Positions 1 to 7,562 of a stretch of 21,620 nt of DNA are shown piece after piece (position 1 is the first letter of the stretch; every line of letters starts with the position of its first letter). Under the pieces are notes generated by a model that was not told where the DNA came from, did no database searches, and was given only the letters and a program-made list of their open reading frames with translations. The stretch covers positions 1 to 21,620 of the forward strand of contig JAZODG010000017.1 in the NCBI GenBank assembly GCA_045596905.1, in the 5' to 3' direction. The stretch comes from RGIG1681 sp045596905. Lineage in GTDB: Bacteria > Bacillota > Clostridia > Christensenellales > UBA1242. The position numbers and the translations under genes were made by a program.

Positions 1-2930
1 ATATTTTGTAAAGTCTTAACTTCTTCTTCGAGTTTATTTATATTTTCTTCACTCAAATCAATAGAATGTAGTTCATTATCTAAATCAAGCAATTTTGTTT
101 TACATTTTTCAATTTGCCCTAGCTTATTTTCAATTTCTTTATCAAACTTTTCAAAAAAATGTAATAATCTAATTTTATTTCCAATGTTTTTATCACCCAA
201 ATCAATATAAAAATACAAACCATCAAAACTTAACTGCATTTTCTTTTCAAAACCATCCTTAAATCCCAAAACCCTTGCTTCAAAATCAAAAAACTTCCCT
301 TCGCATCCAATTTCATAATTATCTTCTGCAAATAAAGAACATGCACTTTCAACATCTTTCTTAATTTCATCAATATCTATTTGTTTTAAAGTATCATTAA
401 TTTTCTTGATTTTAACTAATTCTTCATCATATAAAACACTCAAAGTATTTAAGCTTTGAATTTCATTTACTATATCTTCACTTCGCTCAATACTTTTTAA
501 TAAAACAATTTTAGCTAGCTTTAGTTCATTAACTTTTTCTGCATATAATTTTATTTCTGGTTTATCTAATGCAAGCGCCTTTACTGCTCCATAATTTAAC
601 ACATTTGTTTCTAAATCAGACATTGTGCGCTGATTTGCTGAGCCACTCAAAAATTGCGAAATAAATGTTTGCTTATATTCAAGCAATTGCCAAAAATATG
701 CATCAAAACTATTTTTTACAACATACCTAAATATTGCTATATTATCGTTTAAATTTCCACGCCTAATAATTCTGCCCTCTCTTTGAGTTACATCTGCTGG
801 TCTCCATGGAATATCTAGATGATGAATCGCTTTTAACCTTGTTTGAACATTAACACCAACCCCAAGTTTTACTGTTGAACCTATCAAAATCTTTATTTCA
901 GAGTTATTTACTTTTTCAAACAAAACAGACTTTTCTTCTTCATTCGTATAATCATGAATAAATGCAATTTCAGATTCCTTTACACCCTCACAAAGTAACC
1001 TATATTTCAATTCTTGATAAACATTATATTTTTCATTTTTTGGAGTCGAATAATCACAAAATATTATTTGTGAAGATTCTGAATCATTTTTATATATTGC
1101 TAACACATTTCTAATACAATGCCAAATCTTGCTAGATTCATCAAAGTTTTGTTCTACTCCAACAAGTTTTAAGTCAAGTGCAGCTTTTCTTCCATCTGTG
1201 CAAATTTTAAGCATATTATCTTTTTTTAAATATGACATAACTTTCATTTTCATTGCTTTATGAATATTTTCTACACGCTTTACAATATATTGCATATACT
1301 TCTTAAAATTCAAACCACCATCTATTGATTGAGTAATATAATTGATATTTCCAGGCAAATCATCTTGTGAATTGGTATGAAAAATTGCAATTCTTGAGAA
1401 CATTTTTGACAGTTCAGGTAAATTTACAAATTGATATATTCTGTTTGTTTCGCAAAAATTATTCCCCGTTGGATCAATCTCAATAATTCTTTCTATACGT
1501 GCAAATGTTTTTAACCAATTTTTAAAATTATTTAAGTTTGCATCACAAAGTTCATCATATTGCAAGTATGTTTGCATTGTAAATGTATCAGTCAAGGAAT
1601 TTGCCAAAGGAGTTCCTGTTGCAAAAATAACCCTTCCATTTTTCCCTTGAATAAACCTTACTTTCGCAAGAAGATTCTCACTTTTTTTCGAATAAGTATT
1701 AGCCAATCCTTTTACTAATGGAATAGTTCCTTCATAACTTAAATTTTTATAATTGTGCGCCTCATCAACAAATAACCCAGTGATTCCTAAGTCATTAAAA
1801 TGTATACTTTCTTCATCTTCTGAAGTTTCCTTTTCAACCGAACATATTTTCTTTTTTAATTTCTCAATTTTTTTATTAATCAAATTAATTCTTCGATAAT
1901 CAGAACTTTTTTCTTCTTCATTTGTTAAAACATTTATCTCTTTTTTTATTTCCTTTACAATATAATCAGCATTAATATTAACCCTATCAAAACAACTATA
2001 AGCAATAATGATGGCATCATAACTCCCATCACAAGCAGCTTTTAGTATTTTATCTTTGTTGTCTTTTTTAAAATTCTTTGGCTCAATCACAAGAACTTTT
2101 GATTCGGGATACAACATATTAAAAATTGATTTCCATTGACCAACAATATTATTTGGAACAACAAACATATTCTTTCTTGAAATACCCTTATTTAACATTT
2201 CCATTGCTGCAACAATCATTATATAGGTTTTTCCTGTTCCAACCTCTGTTGCAACTAATGAATTTTTTCTTGATAGAATCTTTTTAATAGCTGTTTTTTG
2301 ATAATCATATAATTCAATTTTATCATTTAATCCTTCGTATGTTGGAATAACATCTAAAGACTCTGTTTTTGAATATCTACCAAACATATCGTTATAAGCT
2401 TTTGTTATTTTTAATCTTCTATAATCATCTTTCCAAATCCAATTTTCAAACTCTAATCTCATTTGCTTTTGTTTTTCTAACGCTTCCACTGTTTCTGATT
2501 CCAAAAGTAATCCATTTCCAGTTGTAACTTGAATTTTTCTTCCATTTAAAGTTGCTTCAAGTAATCTCAATGTTGGATAATTATATGTTCCAAATTTTTG
2601 TGAACCATAATATGATTTAGACACTTCCCAAACACCTGTATTCTTTTCAAAAATTACTGTATCTTTTGGGAGTTTATGTCCACATATATGACTTGCAAAC
2701 TCATTGATAAAATCTTCTGAAATCCAAGGAACACCCAAATCAACTTTTATATCCTGAAAATCTATTTCAAATTTTTCTTTAGATAATTCTTCTAACTCAA
2801 AACTTCTAGCTCTTTGAAATTGAATTTCTTTCGCGTCCTCTAATATTGTCATTAAATCATTCTGACTCAAATCACTAATATTATGTTTACTTAAAACTTC
2901 TGCAAGCTCTGCATTTATTAAATCATTCAT
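1..2930 (-). CDS. SNF2-family DEAD/DEAH helicase of the conjugative-element type (C-terminus cut by window edge)
   Basis: An open frame of 976 codons runs from the ATG at 2930, behind the SD AGGAG, through the left edge without a stop, so the C-terminus is missing. Superfamily 2 motifs follow in order: Walker A GTGKT (residues 231-235, K234), DEAH (389-392) followed by NYKN, ATGTP (437-441), and motif VI QREGRIIRRG (716-725). The order and wording of these blocks, and a preceding region with YYGSQKFGTYNYP, match the helicase half of the large N6-methylase/helicase proteins carried by integrative conjugative elements. Here the protein begins only about 200 residues before the helicase, so no methylase part is present. 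The part after motif VI is rich in charged residues and looks like coiled coil. It probably remodels or translocates along DNA. Its exact role is unknown, and defence or mobile-element function are both possible. It is transcribed divergently from the DUF2779 gene. Confidence 0.85.
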   Translation of the reverse strand, partial: MNDLINAELAEVLSKHNISDLSQNDLMTILEDAKEIQFQRARSFELEELSKEKFEIDFQDIKVDLGVPWISEDFINEFASHICGHKLPKDTVIFEKNTGVWEVSKSYYGSQKFGTYNYPTLRLLEATLNGRKIQVTTGNGLLLESETVEALEKQKQMRLEFENWIWKDDYRRLKITKAYNDMFGRYSKTESLDVIPTYEGLNDKIELYDYQKTAIKKILSRKNSLVATEVGTGKTYIMIVAAMEMLNKGISRKNMFVVPNNIVGQWKSIFNMLYPESKVLVIEPKNFKKDNKDKILKAACDGSYDAIIIAYSCFDRVNINADYIVKEIKKEINVLTNEEEKSSDYRRINLINKKIEKLKKKICSVEKETSEDEESIHFNDLGITGLFVDEAHNYKNLSYEGTIPLVKGLANTYSKKSENLLAKVRFIQGKNGRVIFATGTPLANSLTDTFTMQTYLQYDELCDANLNNFKNWLKTFARIERIIEIDPTGNNFCETNRIYQFVNLPELSKMFSRIAIFHTNSQDDLPGNINYITQSIDGGLNFKKYMQYIVKRVENIHKAMKMKVMSYLKKDNMLKICTDGRKAALDLKLVGVEQNFDESSKIWHCIRNVLAIYKNDSESSQIIFCDYSTPKNEKYNVYQELKYRLLCEGVKESEIAFIHDYTNEEEKSVLFEKVNNSEIKILIGSTVKLGVGVNVQTRLKAIHHLDIPWRPADVTQREGRIIRRGNLNDNIAIFRYVVKNSFDAYFWQLLEYKQTFISQFLSGSANQRTMSDLETNVLNYGAVKALALDKPEIKLYAEKVNELKLAKIVLLKSIERSEDIVNEIQSLNTLSVLYDEELVKIKKINDTLKQIDIDEIKKDVESACSLFAEDNYEIGCEGKFFDFEARVLGFKDGFEKKMQLSFDGLYFYIDLGDKNIGNKIRLLHFFEKFDKEIENKLGQIEKCKTKLLDLDNELHSIDLSEENINKLEEEVKTLQN

Positions 2931-2978
2931 AAACTCTCCTAGTTTTTCTTTTGTGCCTTTATTGTATCGCACACATTG

Positions 2979-2998
2979 TCCAAAAAAAAGGACACTAT
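2979..2998 (+). repeat. 20-base direct repeat, copy 1
   Basis: Reads TCC-A8-GGACACTAT. It matches copy 2 at 4629-4648 at 18 of 20 positions, in the same orientation. Together with the preceding G, TGTCC and GGACA can also pair across the A run. It starts 100 bases upstream of the DUF2779 start codon and ends 51 bases before its -10 element. It may be an operator or the footprint of a lost mobile element. No transposase is nearby. Confidence 0.6.
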
Positions 2999-3005
2999 TT
3001 AAACT

Positions 3006-3011
3006 ATTATA
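3006..3011 (-). promoter_or_regulatory. Possible -10 element of the helicase gene
   Basis: TATAAT reads on the minus strand 76 bases upstream of the helicase ATG. No good -35 hexamer lies 16-18 bases further upstream, so the assignment is tentative. The resulting transcript would carry the GGACACTAT repeat at 2979-2998 in its leader, in antisense orientation. Confidence 0.3.
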
Positions 3012-3026
3012 AATTCGTGCAAAGCG

Positions 3027-3055
3027 TTTACCTTATTAAATAAATTTGTTATAAT
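3027..3055 (+). promoter_or_regulatory. Vegetative-type promoter of the DUF2779 gene
   Basis: The -35 element is TTTACC at 3027-3032 (4 of 6 consensus bases) and the -10 is a perfect TATAAT at 3050-3055, with 17 bases between them. Transcription should start near 3062, just before the SD AAAGGAG at 3066-3072. The leader is therefore very short. Confidence 0.65.
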
Positions 3056-3078
3056 AAATTCAAACAAAGGAGAAAACT

Positions 3079-4575
3079 ATGTTTTTTAGTAAATCTAAAT
3101 ATTGTGGTTTGTGGCAATGTCCAAAAATTGCATGGCTTAAAAAATTTAAACCTGATGAATATGTTTTTGATGATGCTTTAAAAGGCAGAATGGAAAACGG
3201 CAATGTTGTTGGCGACCTTGCTATGAATCTTTTTGGTGATTTCACAGAAGTTACTTCGCACAAAGAAGATGGCTCACTTGACATTAAGTCTATGATTCAA
3301 AAAACAAAAGACTGTATTTCAAATGGAACAGAAAATATCTGTGAAGCATCATTTGAATATAATGGTTTATATTGTGCTGTAGATATTTTGAGAAAAGAAA
3401 AAAATGGCTATGCCATTTACGAAGTTAAAAGTTCAACTCATGAAGATAATTACGTTTATATTGTTGATGTATCTTATCAAAAATATGTTCTTGAACATTG
3501 TGGAGTCAAAATCACTAAAACTTATGTTGTAAATATTAATAGCGATTATGTGTTTGATGGAACACTCAAACTTAATGAACTATTTAAAATCACAGATATA
3601 ACTAATTTTGTAATTCAAGAACAATCAAGTGTTGAAGACCAAATCAAACTTGCTGAAGAAATGTTAAAAAATAAAACCGAACCCGCCATCGATATTTCAG
3701 CAAATTGTCACACGCCTTATAAATGTGGATTCTGGAAATATTGCTCAAAACATCTCCCATCACCATCTGTATTTGATTTATATAGAACCAACTTCTCAAA
3801 AAAGCTTGAATGGTATAACAGGGGTATTCTTTCATTCAAAGACCTTGAAGCAACTGGTTGGTATCTTGGAAATATTCAAGATATGCAAATCAAATTCCAA
3901 AATCACAACTTTGAACCTCATATAGACAAAGATGGCATAAAAAAGTTTTTGGACAAACTAAAATATCCACTATACTTTTTAGATTTCGAAACCATGCAAC
4001 CCGTCATCCCTGAATATGTTGGAACAAGACCTTATCAGCAAATACCTTTCCAATATTCTCTTCACATTATTGAATATGAAGGTGGACCACTCATTCATAA
4101 AGAATTTTTGGCAGAAAGTGGCAAAGACCCAAGACGAGCAATTGCAGAAAGTTTATGTAATGATATTCCAGTTGGCTCTTGTGTTCTTGCATATAATATG
4201 GGCTTTGAAAAAGGTAGAATTCATGAACTTGCAGACACATTCCCTGACCTATACACAAAGCTCCGTGGCCTAACCTTGCATATGGAAGATTTAATTGAAC
4301 CATTTAGAACTGGCTGTTATTACAGAAAAGAAATTGGTGGCTCTCTTTCAATCAAAAGTGTTTTGCCTGCAATGTTTCCAAATGACCCAGAACTTGACTA
4401 TCACAATCTTGAAGGTGTTCACAATGGTGGCGAAGCTATGGCGCTATTTCCAAAGATTAAAGACCTACCTAAAAAAGAGCAAAAACAAGCACGCCAAAAC
4501 CTTTTAAAGTATTGTGAACTTGATACTCTAGCAATGGTTAAAATCTGGCAAAAACTAACTGAATTATCAAAATAA
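3079..4575 (+). CDS. DUF2779 protein: Cas4-like iron-sulfur nuclease fused to a DEDD-type exonuclease
   Basis: The 498 residues fall into two nuclease-like halves. The N-terminal half has the layout of Cas4/AddB-type PD-(D/E)XK nucleases: cysteines C9 and C14 at the start, D102, the E115-V-K117 pair, and a C210-x5-C216-x5-C222 cluster that could complete a [4Fe-4S] site. The C-terminal half (about 295-495) is the DUF2779 domain and carries an RNase H-fold exonuclease signature: LDFET with D302 and E304, a second acidic site near YNMGFE (E376), and YCELDT with D482. The start codon follows a good SD (AAAGGAG). The gene stands alone on the plus strand between a promoter and a strong terminator. 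The nuclease roles are inferred from motifs. The substrate is unknown, and nucleic-acid processing in defence or repair is the natural guess. Confidence 0.85.
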   Translation: MFFSKSKYCGLWQCPKIAWLKKFKPDEYVFDDALKGRMENGNVVGDLAMNLFGDFTEVTSHKEDGSLDIKSMIQKTKDCISNGTENICEASFEYNGLYCAVDILRKEKNGYAIYEVKSSTHEDNYVYIVDVSYQKYVLEHCGVKITKTYVVNINSDYVFDGTLKLNELFKITDITNFVIQEQSSVEDQIKLAEEMLKNKTEPAIDISANCHTPYKCGFWKYCSKHLPSPSVFDLYRTNFSKKLEWYNRGILSFKDLEATGWYLGNIQDMQIKFQNHNFEPHIDKDGIKKFLDKLKYPLYFLDFETMQPVIPEYVGTRPYQQIPFQYSLHIIEYEGGPLIHKEFLAESGKDPRRAIAESLCNDIPVGSCVLAYNMGFEKGRIHELADTFPDLYTKLRGLTLHMEDLIEPFRTGCYYRKEIGGSLSIKSVLPAMFPNDPELDYHNLEGVHNGGEAMALFPKIKDLPKKEQKQARQNLLKYCELDTLAMVKIWQKLTELSK

Positions 4576-4605
4576 AAAGAGTGATTTTTATCACTCTTTT
4601 TCTAC
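4574..4605 (+). terminator. Intrinsic terminator of the DUF2779 gene
   Basis: A perfect 12-base-pair stem (4574-4585 with 4590-4601, core GAGTGAT/ATCACTC) closes a TTTT loop and runs straight into a T tract. The left arm begins inside the stop codon. The A tract on the other side would also let it work on the minus strand. Confidence 0.9.
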
Positions 4606-4628
4606 TTTTTTAATTCTAACTATTGCAA

Positions 4629-4648
4629 TCCTAAAAAACGGACACTAT
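4629..4648 (+). repeat. 20-base direct repeat, copy 2
   Basis: Reads TCCTAAAAAAC followed by GGACACTAT, differing from copy 1 (2979-2998) at only two positions. It starts 104 bases upstream of the start codon of the 14-codon frame and ends 54 bases before the TATAAT at 4703, nearly the same spacing as copy 1 to its own promoter. The shared distance argues for a regulatory or inherited promoter module rather than chance. Confidence 0.6.
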
Positions 4649-4702
4649 ATTGTATATCATTAACTCACAAAAAAATTTTTACTTTTTTAAACTAATAATT
4701 TT

Positions 4703-4708
4703 TATAAT
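4703..4708 (+). promoter_or_regulatory. -10 element in front of the 14-codon reading frame
   Basis: A perfect TATAAT lies 24 bases before the ATG at 4733. The -35 region is weak; the best candidate is TTTACT at 4678-4683 with a long 19-base spacer. Confidence 0.35.
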
Positions 4709-4732
4709 ATAAATAACATAAGGAGAAATTTT

Positions 4733-4777
4733 ATGTTAAACATTGCCAATAACGACAGTTTTTTTATTTTTATATAA
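4733..4777 (+). CDS. 14-codon reading frame with good SD, possibly a gene remnant
   Basis: The ATG at 4733 follows the SD AAGGAG (4720-4725) at ideal spacing and lies behind a TATAAT. The frame encodes MLNIANNDSFFIFI and stops at 4775-4777. The signals are as good as those of the neighbouring DUF2779 gene, but nothing recognisable follows. It could be the decayed start of a deleted gene, a leader peptide without a downstream gene, or a genuine small protein. The sequence from 4778 to 4813 shows nothing further. Confidence 0.25.
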   Translation: MLNIANNDSFFIFI

Positions 4778-4805
4778 ACTTTTCATATTTCAAATGATTT
4801 ATTTT

Positions 4806-4842
4806 TAGAAAATAAAAACACGTTTTAATTCAACGTGCTTTT
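4806..4842 (-). terminator. Intrinsic terminator downstream of the tRNA
   Basis: On the minus strand AAAAGCACGTT pairs with AACGTGTTTTT across a 7-base loop (11 pairs, one of them G-U), followed by a T-rich tract. It begins 9 bases after the CCA end of the tRNA. The plus-strand reading is also T-rich, so it may act in both directions. Confidence 0.7.
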
Positions 4843-4850
4843 ATAATATT

Positions 4851-4927
4851 TGGAGCTCGGGATGGGGCTCGAACCCACGAACCTGCTGTTTACGGGACAG
4901 CTGCTCTACCAACTGAGCTACCCGAGC
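4851..4927 (-). tRNA. tRNA-Thr(CGU)
   Basis: A complete 77-base cloverleaf: acceptor stem GCTCGGG/CCCGAGC, D stem GCTC/GAGC, anticodon stem GCTGT/ACAGC, T stem GTGGG/CCCAT (one G-U pair) with loop TTCGAGC, and an encoded CCA. The anticodon loop CCCGTAA gives anticodon CGU (threonine, ACG codons). The pairs G1-C72 and C2-G71 with G35 and U36 fit threonine identity. Position 33, normally U, is C, and the variable loop has 6 bases. It is the last element downstream of plsC on the same strand. Confidence 0.93.
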
Positions 4928-4929
4928 AT

Positions 4930-4965
4930 AAGGGCTGATTATATAGCCCTTTTTTATTTATTTTT
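4930..4965 (+). terminator. Hairpin between plsC and the tRNA; T tract on the plus strand
   Basis: A 7-base-pair stem (4930-4936 with 4945-4951, AAGGGCT/AGCCCTT) with an 8-base loop is followed on the plus strand by TTTTTTATTTATTTTT. It would stop plus-strand transcripts from entering the minus-strand operon. On the minus strand it has only a short T run and could mark the end of the plsC message. Confidence 0.5.
4938..4943 (-). promoter_or_regulatory. Possible -10 of a tRNA promoter, inside the hairpin loop
   Basis: TATAAT on the minus strand sits 10 bases upstream of the tRNA 5' end, which would give a leader of about 4 bases. No convincing -35 hexamer is visible, so the tRNA could instead be processed from the plsC transcript. 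Confidence 0.3.
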
Positions 4966-5592
4966 CTTCTTATTTTTGTTTTGAACAATCTCATCAAGTT
5001 GTTTTCTCAAATCTGCCATAACTTTAACATAGTTTTGAACGTTAAGGTCAATTTCCTCTTTGGTGAGTCTTTTTGGGTTTTCACCAACAACTTTGAAAGG
5101 TTCTCCAACAATCATATAATTTTTTCTGAAGAATCTTGGTTTTCTATAAATCACAACAGGCACAATTGGCGCATCTCCTTTCGATGCAAACAAAACAAGA
5201 CCGGTTTTTGCACCTTGAAGTTCATCATTATCTGATTTGTTTCTTGTGCCTTCTGGGAAAATGATAACCTGCTTATTTTTATTTAATGCAGAGATTGTTT
5301 CTTTATATGTTGAAGGAGTGATTTGGTCTCTGTCAACAGGGATGCCACCAAGTGATTTCAACACAAAGGTGAACAGTTTGTTTTTATAAAGTTCTTTTTT
5401 TGCAAGCGCTCTATATCTTCTGCTAAAATAAACATGAAAAAGCATTGCGTCCCAAATTGAATAGTGGTTGCTAGCCACAATGCATTTTGTACCCTTTTTT
5501 GGCATGTTCTTTTTATTGATAATTTTTGTTCTGTGAAGCAGTGTTGGAAGCCACAAAAAAGCAAATGCTAAACCATAAAACAATATATACAT
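4954..5592 (-). CDS. plsC: 1-acyl-sn-glycerol-3-phosphate acyltransferase
   Basis: The 212-residue product has the two acyltransferase hallmarks: N42-H43-x4-D48 (NHYSIWD) and the FPEGTR block (E114-R117) that binds the phosphate of lysophosphatidic acid. Later VPVVIY is also typical. A hydrophobic stretch at residues 1-18 should anchor it to the membrane, where it adds the second acyl chain to make phosphatidic acid. The length fits the short bacterial PlsC form. The SD AAGGAG decides the start. It is the last protein gene of a run that includes a flavoprotein, a pseudouridine synthase and a carboxypeptidase. In many clostridia a cytidylate kinase gene (cmk) lies just before plsC; here it is absent. 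Confidence 0.92.
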   Translation of the reverse strand: MYILFYGLAFAFLWLPTLLHRTKIINKKNMPKKGTKCIVASNHYSIWDAMLFHVYFSRRYRALAKKELYKNKLFTFVLKSLGGIPVDRDQITPSTYKETISALNKNKQVIIFPEGTRNKSDNDELQGAKTGLVLFASKGDAPIVPVVIYRKPRFFRKNYMIVGEPFKVVGENPKRLTKEEIDLNVQNYVKVMADLRKQLDEIVQNKNKKKNK

Positions 5593-5596
5593 AATC

Positions 5597-6832
5597 TTAA
5601 CTCCTTAAGTCTTTAAAATCACTACTACAAGTCACTGCTGTTGAAAACGCAATCTGCAAATTAAACCCACCAGTGAGTGCATCAACGTCAAGCACTTCAC
5701 CAATAAAGTAAAGTCCTGAAACAAGTTTGCTTTTCATATATTTTGGATTCACTTCTTTCAAGTTTATGCCACCAGAAGTGATAATAGCACAATTAAAATC
5801 TTCAAGAGAATCTGGCGTCATTTCAAAGTTTTTAAGCAAATTTGCAAGTTTTTTGCGTTTTTCTTTATCAAGTTGATTTGCTTTTGAAGTAAGTGAAACT
5901 TTAAGTCTGTCAGCAAAAATCTTTACTAATGATTTTGGCAAGAAACCTTCAAGCAAACTTGAAAATTGTTTTGCTTTTAGTTCAATAATATCTCTATCAA
6001 TACGATTAAGTAAGCTGTCAATTGAAAGCGCTGGCTTAAAATCAATATAGAGTTTCAACTCCTTCAAGTTGCATCTGTTAATATAGCTTGAAGTCGACAA
6101 AACAATCGGTCCTGAAATCCCATTATGAGTGAAAAGCATTTCGCCAATTTCACTTTCATAAACAGTTTTATCTTGAAGCTTTGAAATGAGCTTAACATTC
6201 TTTAAACTCAAGCCTTGAAGCCCCACAAGTTCATTTGATTTCAATATGATTGCACATAGTCCTGGCTTTGGCTCAACAATGGTGTGCCCAATAGATTTTG
6301 CAAAGTTATATCCATCTCCAGTTGAACCAGTTGATGGATATGAAACTCCACCGGTTGCCACAACAACGGCATCAAAATGAAGCTCTCCTGAATCTGTTAA
6401 AACTCCTGTAACCACACCTTCGTTTGTTAAAATTTTTTTGACAGGTGTGTTTAAAAACACCTTAACTCCTGCCCAACGCATAGCTTTTTCTAAGCCTTTG
6501 ATAATATCACTAGATTTGTCACTTGCTGGAAACACCCTATTGCCACGTTCAAGTTTAAGTGGCACACCCAAGTCTTCAAAAAAGGCTTTGGTGTCATTTG
6601 AGTTAAATCTTGTTGACGCACCCATGATAAACTTTCTGCCGTTAACCACATTTTTCAAAAAGTCATCACCAACTGTGGCATTTGTTACATTGCATCTGCC
6701 TTTGCCGGTAATGTAAATCTTTTTTCCAAGTTTTTCATTCTTTTCAAAAAGACTAACTTCATGACCTTTTCTAGCAATCATTGTAGCGCACATCATTCCA
6801 GCTGCGCCACCACCAATCACACATACATTCAT
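5597..6832 (-). CDS. HI0933-type NAD(P)/FAD-dependent oxidoreductase
   Basis: The 411-residue protein begins with the FAD-binding Rossmann motif VIGGGAAG (residues 5-12) and the acidic E30 that holds the ribose. TGKGRCNVTN (42-51) is the family signature, and a C-terminal GLYFIGEVLDVDALTGGFN block completes the FAD site. This is the HI0933/YhiN (BaiN-like) family of soluble flavoproteins, whose physiological substrate is mostly unsettled. The start follows GGGTGAAG and lies 9 bases after the pseudouridine synthase stop. plsC starts 4 bases after this gene ends, so the genes are co-transcribed. Confidence 0.9.
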   Translation of the reverse strand: MNVCVIGGGAAGMMCATMIARKGHEVSLFEKNEKLGKKIYITGKGRCNVTNATVGDDFLKNVVNGRKFIMGASTRFNSNDTKAFFEDLGVPLKLERGNRVFPASDKSSDIIKGLEKAMRWAGVKVFLNTPVKKILTNEGVVTGVLTDSGELHFDAVVVATGGVSYPSTGSTGDGYNFAKSIGHTIVEPKPGLCAIILKSNELVGLQGLSLKNVKLISKLQDKTVYESEIGEMLFTHNGISGPIVLSTSSYINRCNLKELKLYIDFKPALSIDSLLNRIDRDIIELKAKQFSSLLEGFLPKSLVKIFADRLKVSLTSKANQLDKEKRKKLANLLKNFEMTPDSLEDFNCAIITSGGINLKEVNPKYMKSKLVSGLYFIGEVLDVDALTGGFNLQIAFSTAVTCSSDFKDLRS

Positions 6833-6841
6833 TTCTTCACC

Positions 6842-7549
6842 CTAGATAGATTTTAAATATTCGATTTCGCTTGGCTTTAACAATCTACAAGTTCCACGTG
6901 TAAGTCCACCAAGTTTAATCTTTCCGATAGCAACCCTTTTTAAGAAAATAACATTGTAACCAAACTTATCAAAAATCTTTCTAATCTCACGATTCTTTCC
7001 TTCAGTGATTTGAACTTCAAGTTTTGTTTTTCTTTCTTTGGTTTCAATAATATTAATCTTGCAAGGCTTGAACTTTGTTCCGTCCAAAGTTTCAACACCC
7101 TTTTCCATTTCGTCTGCATCAATGCGTGAAACTTCGCCTTCAACCTTAACACTGTATGTTTTTACAACTTCTTTTGCTGGACGCATAATACTTTGTGCAA
7201 CGTCTCCGTCATTTGTAAAAAGCAATAGTCCTTCAGAGTTGTAGTCAAGTCTTCCAACTGGCATGAGCATCTTAAACTCATCTGGCAACAACTCCATAAC
7301 TGTTTTTCTATCTCTGTCATCAGACACGGTTGTCAAATAACCCTTTGGTTTATGCATCATCAAATAAGTAAATTTTGTTGGAGCCGAAACAGGTGTTCCG
7401 TCAACCTTAACCTTATCATTTTCAGACACGTCAAAAGCAAGGTTAGAAACAACCTTGCCATTAACGGTTACTCTTCCACTTGTGACAAACTCTTCACATT
7501 TTCTTCTTGATGCAAGACCAGTGCTTGCCAAAAACTTGTTAATTCTCAT
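6842..7549 (-). CDS. rluB: RluB/RsuA-family rRNA pseudouridine synthase
   Basis: The 235-residue protein has an N-terminal S4 RNA-binding domain (about residues 1-60, beginning MRINKFLAS) and the pseudouridine synthase core with the catalytic aspartate D102 in GRLDYNSEGLL. It converts a uridine in rRNA to pseudouridine; RluB-type enzymes act on 23S rRNA and RsuA on 16S, and the sequence alone does not settle which. The start is preceded by AAGG. It lies 13 bases downstream of a carboxypeptidase gene, an arrangement common in clostridia next to ytfJ and scpAB. Confidence 0.9.
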   Translation of the reverse strand: MRINKFLASTGLASRRKCEEFVTSGRVTVNGKVVSNLAFDVSENDKVKVDGTPVSAPTKFTYLMMHKPKGYLTTVSDDRDRKTVMELLPDEFKMLMPVGRLDYNSEGLLLFTNDGDVAQSIMRPAKEVVKTYSVKVEGEVSRIDADEMEKGVETLDGTKFKPCKINIIETKERKTKLEVQITEGKNREIRKIFDKFGYNVIFLKRVAIGKIKLGGLTRGTCRLLKPSEIEYLKSI

Positions 7550-7562
7550 AATATACCTTATT

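Noticed and set aside
2979..4648. An insertion sequence bounded by the GGACACTAT repeats
   Set aside because: The two copies are direct, not inverted, the gene between them is a nuclease without transposase features, and no target duplication is seen. The repeat itself is reported as a finding.
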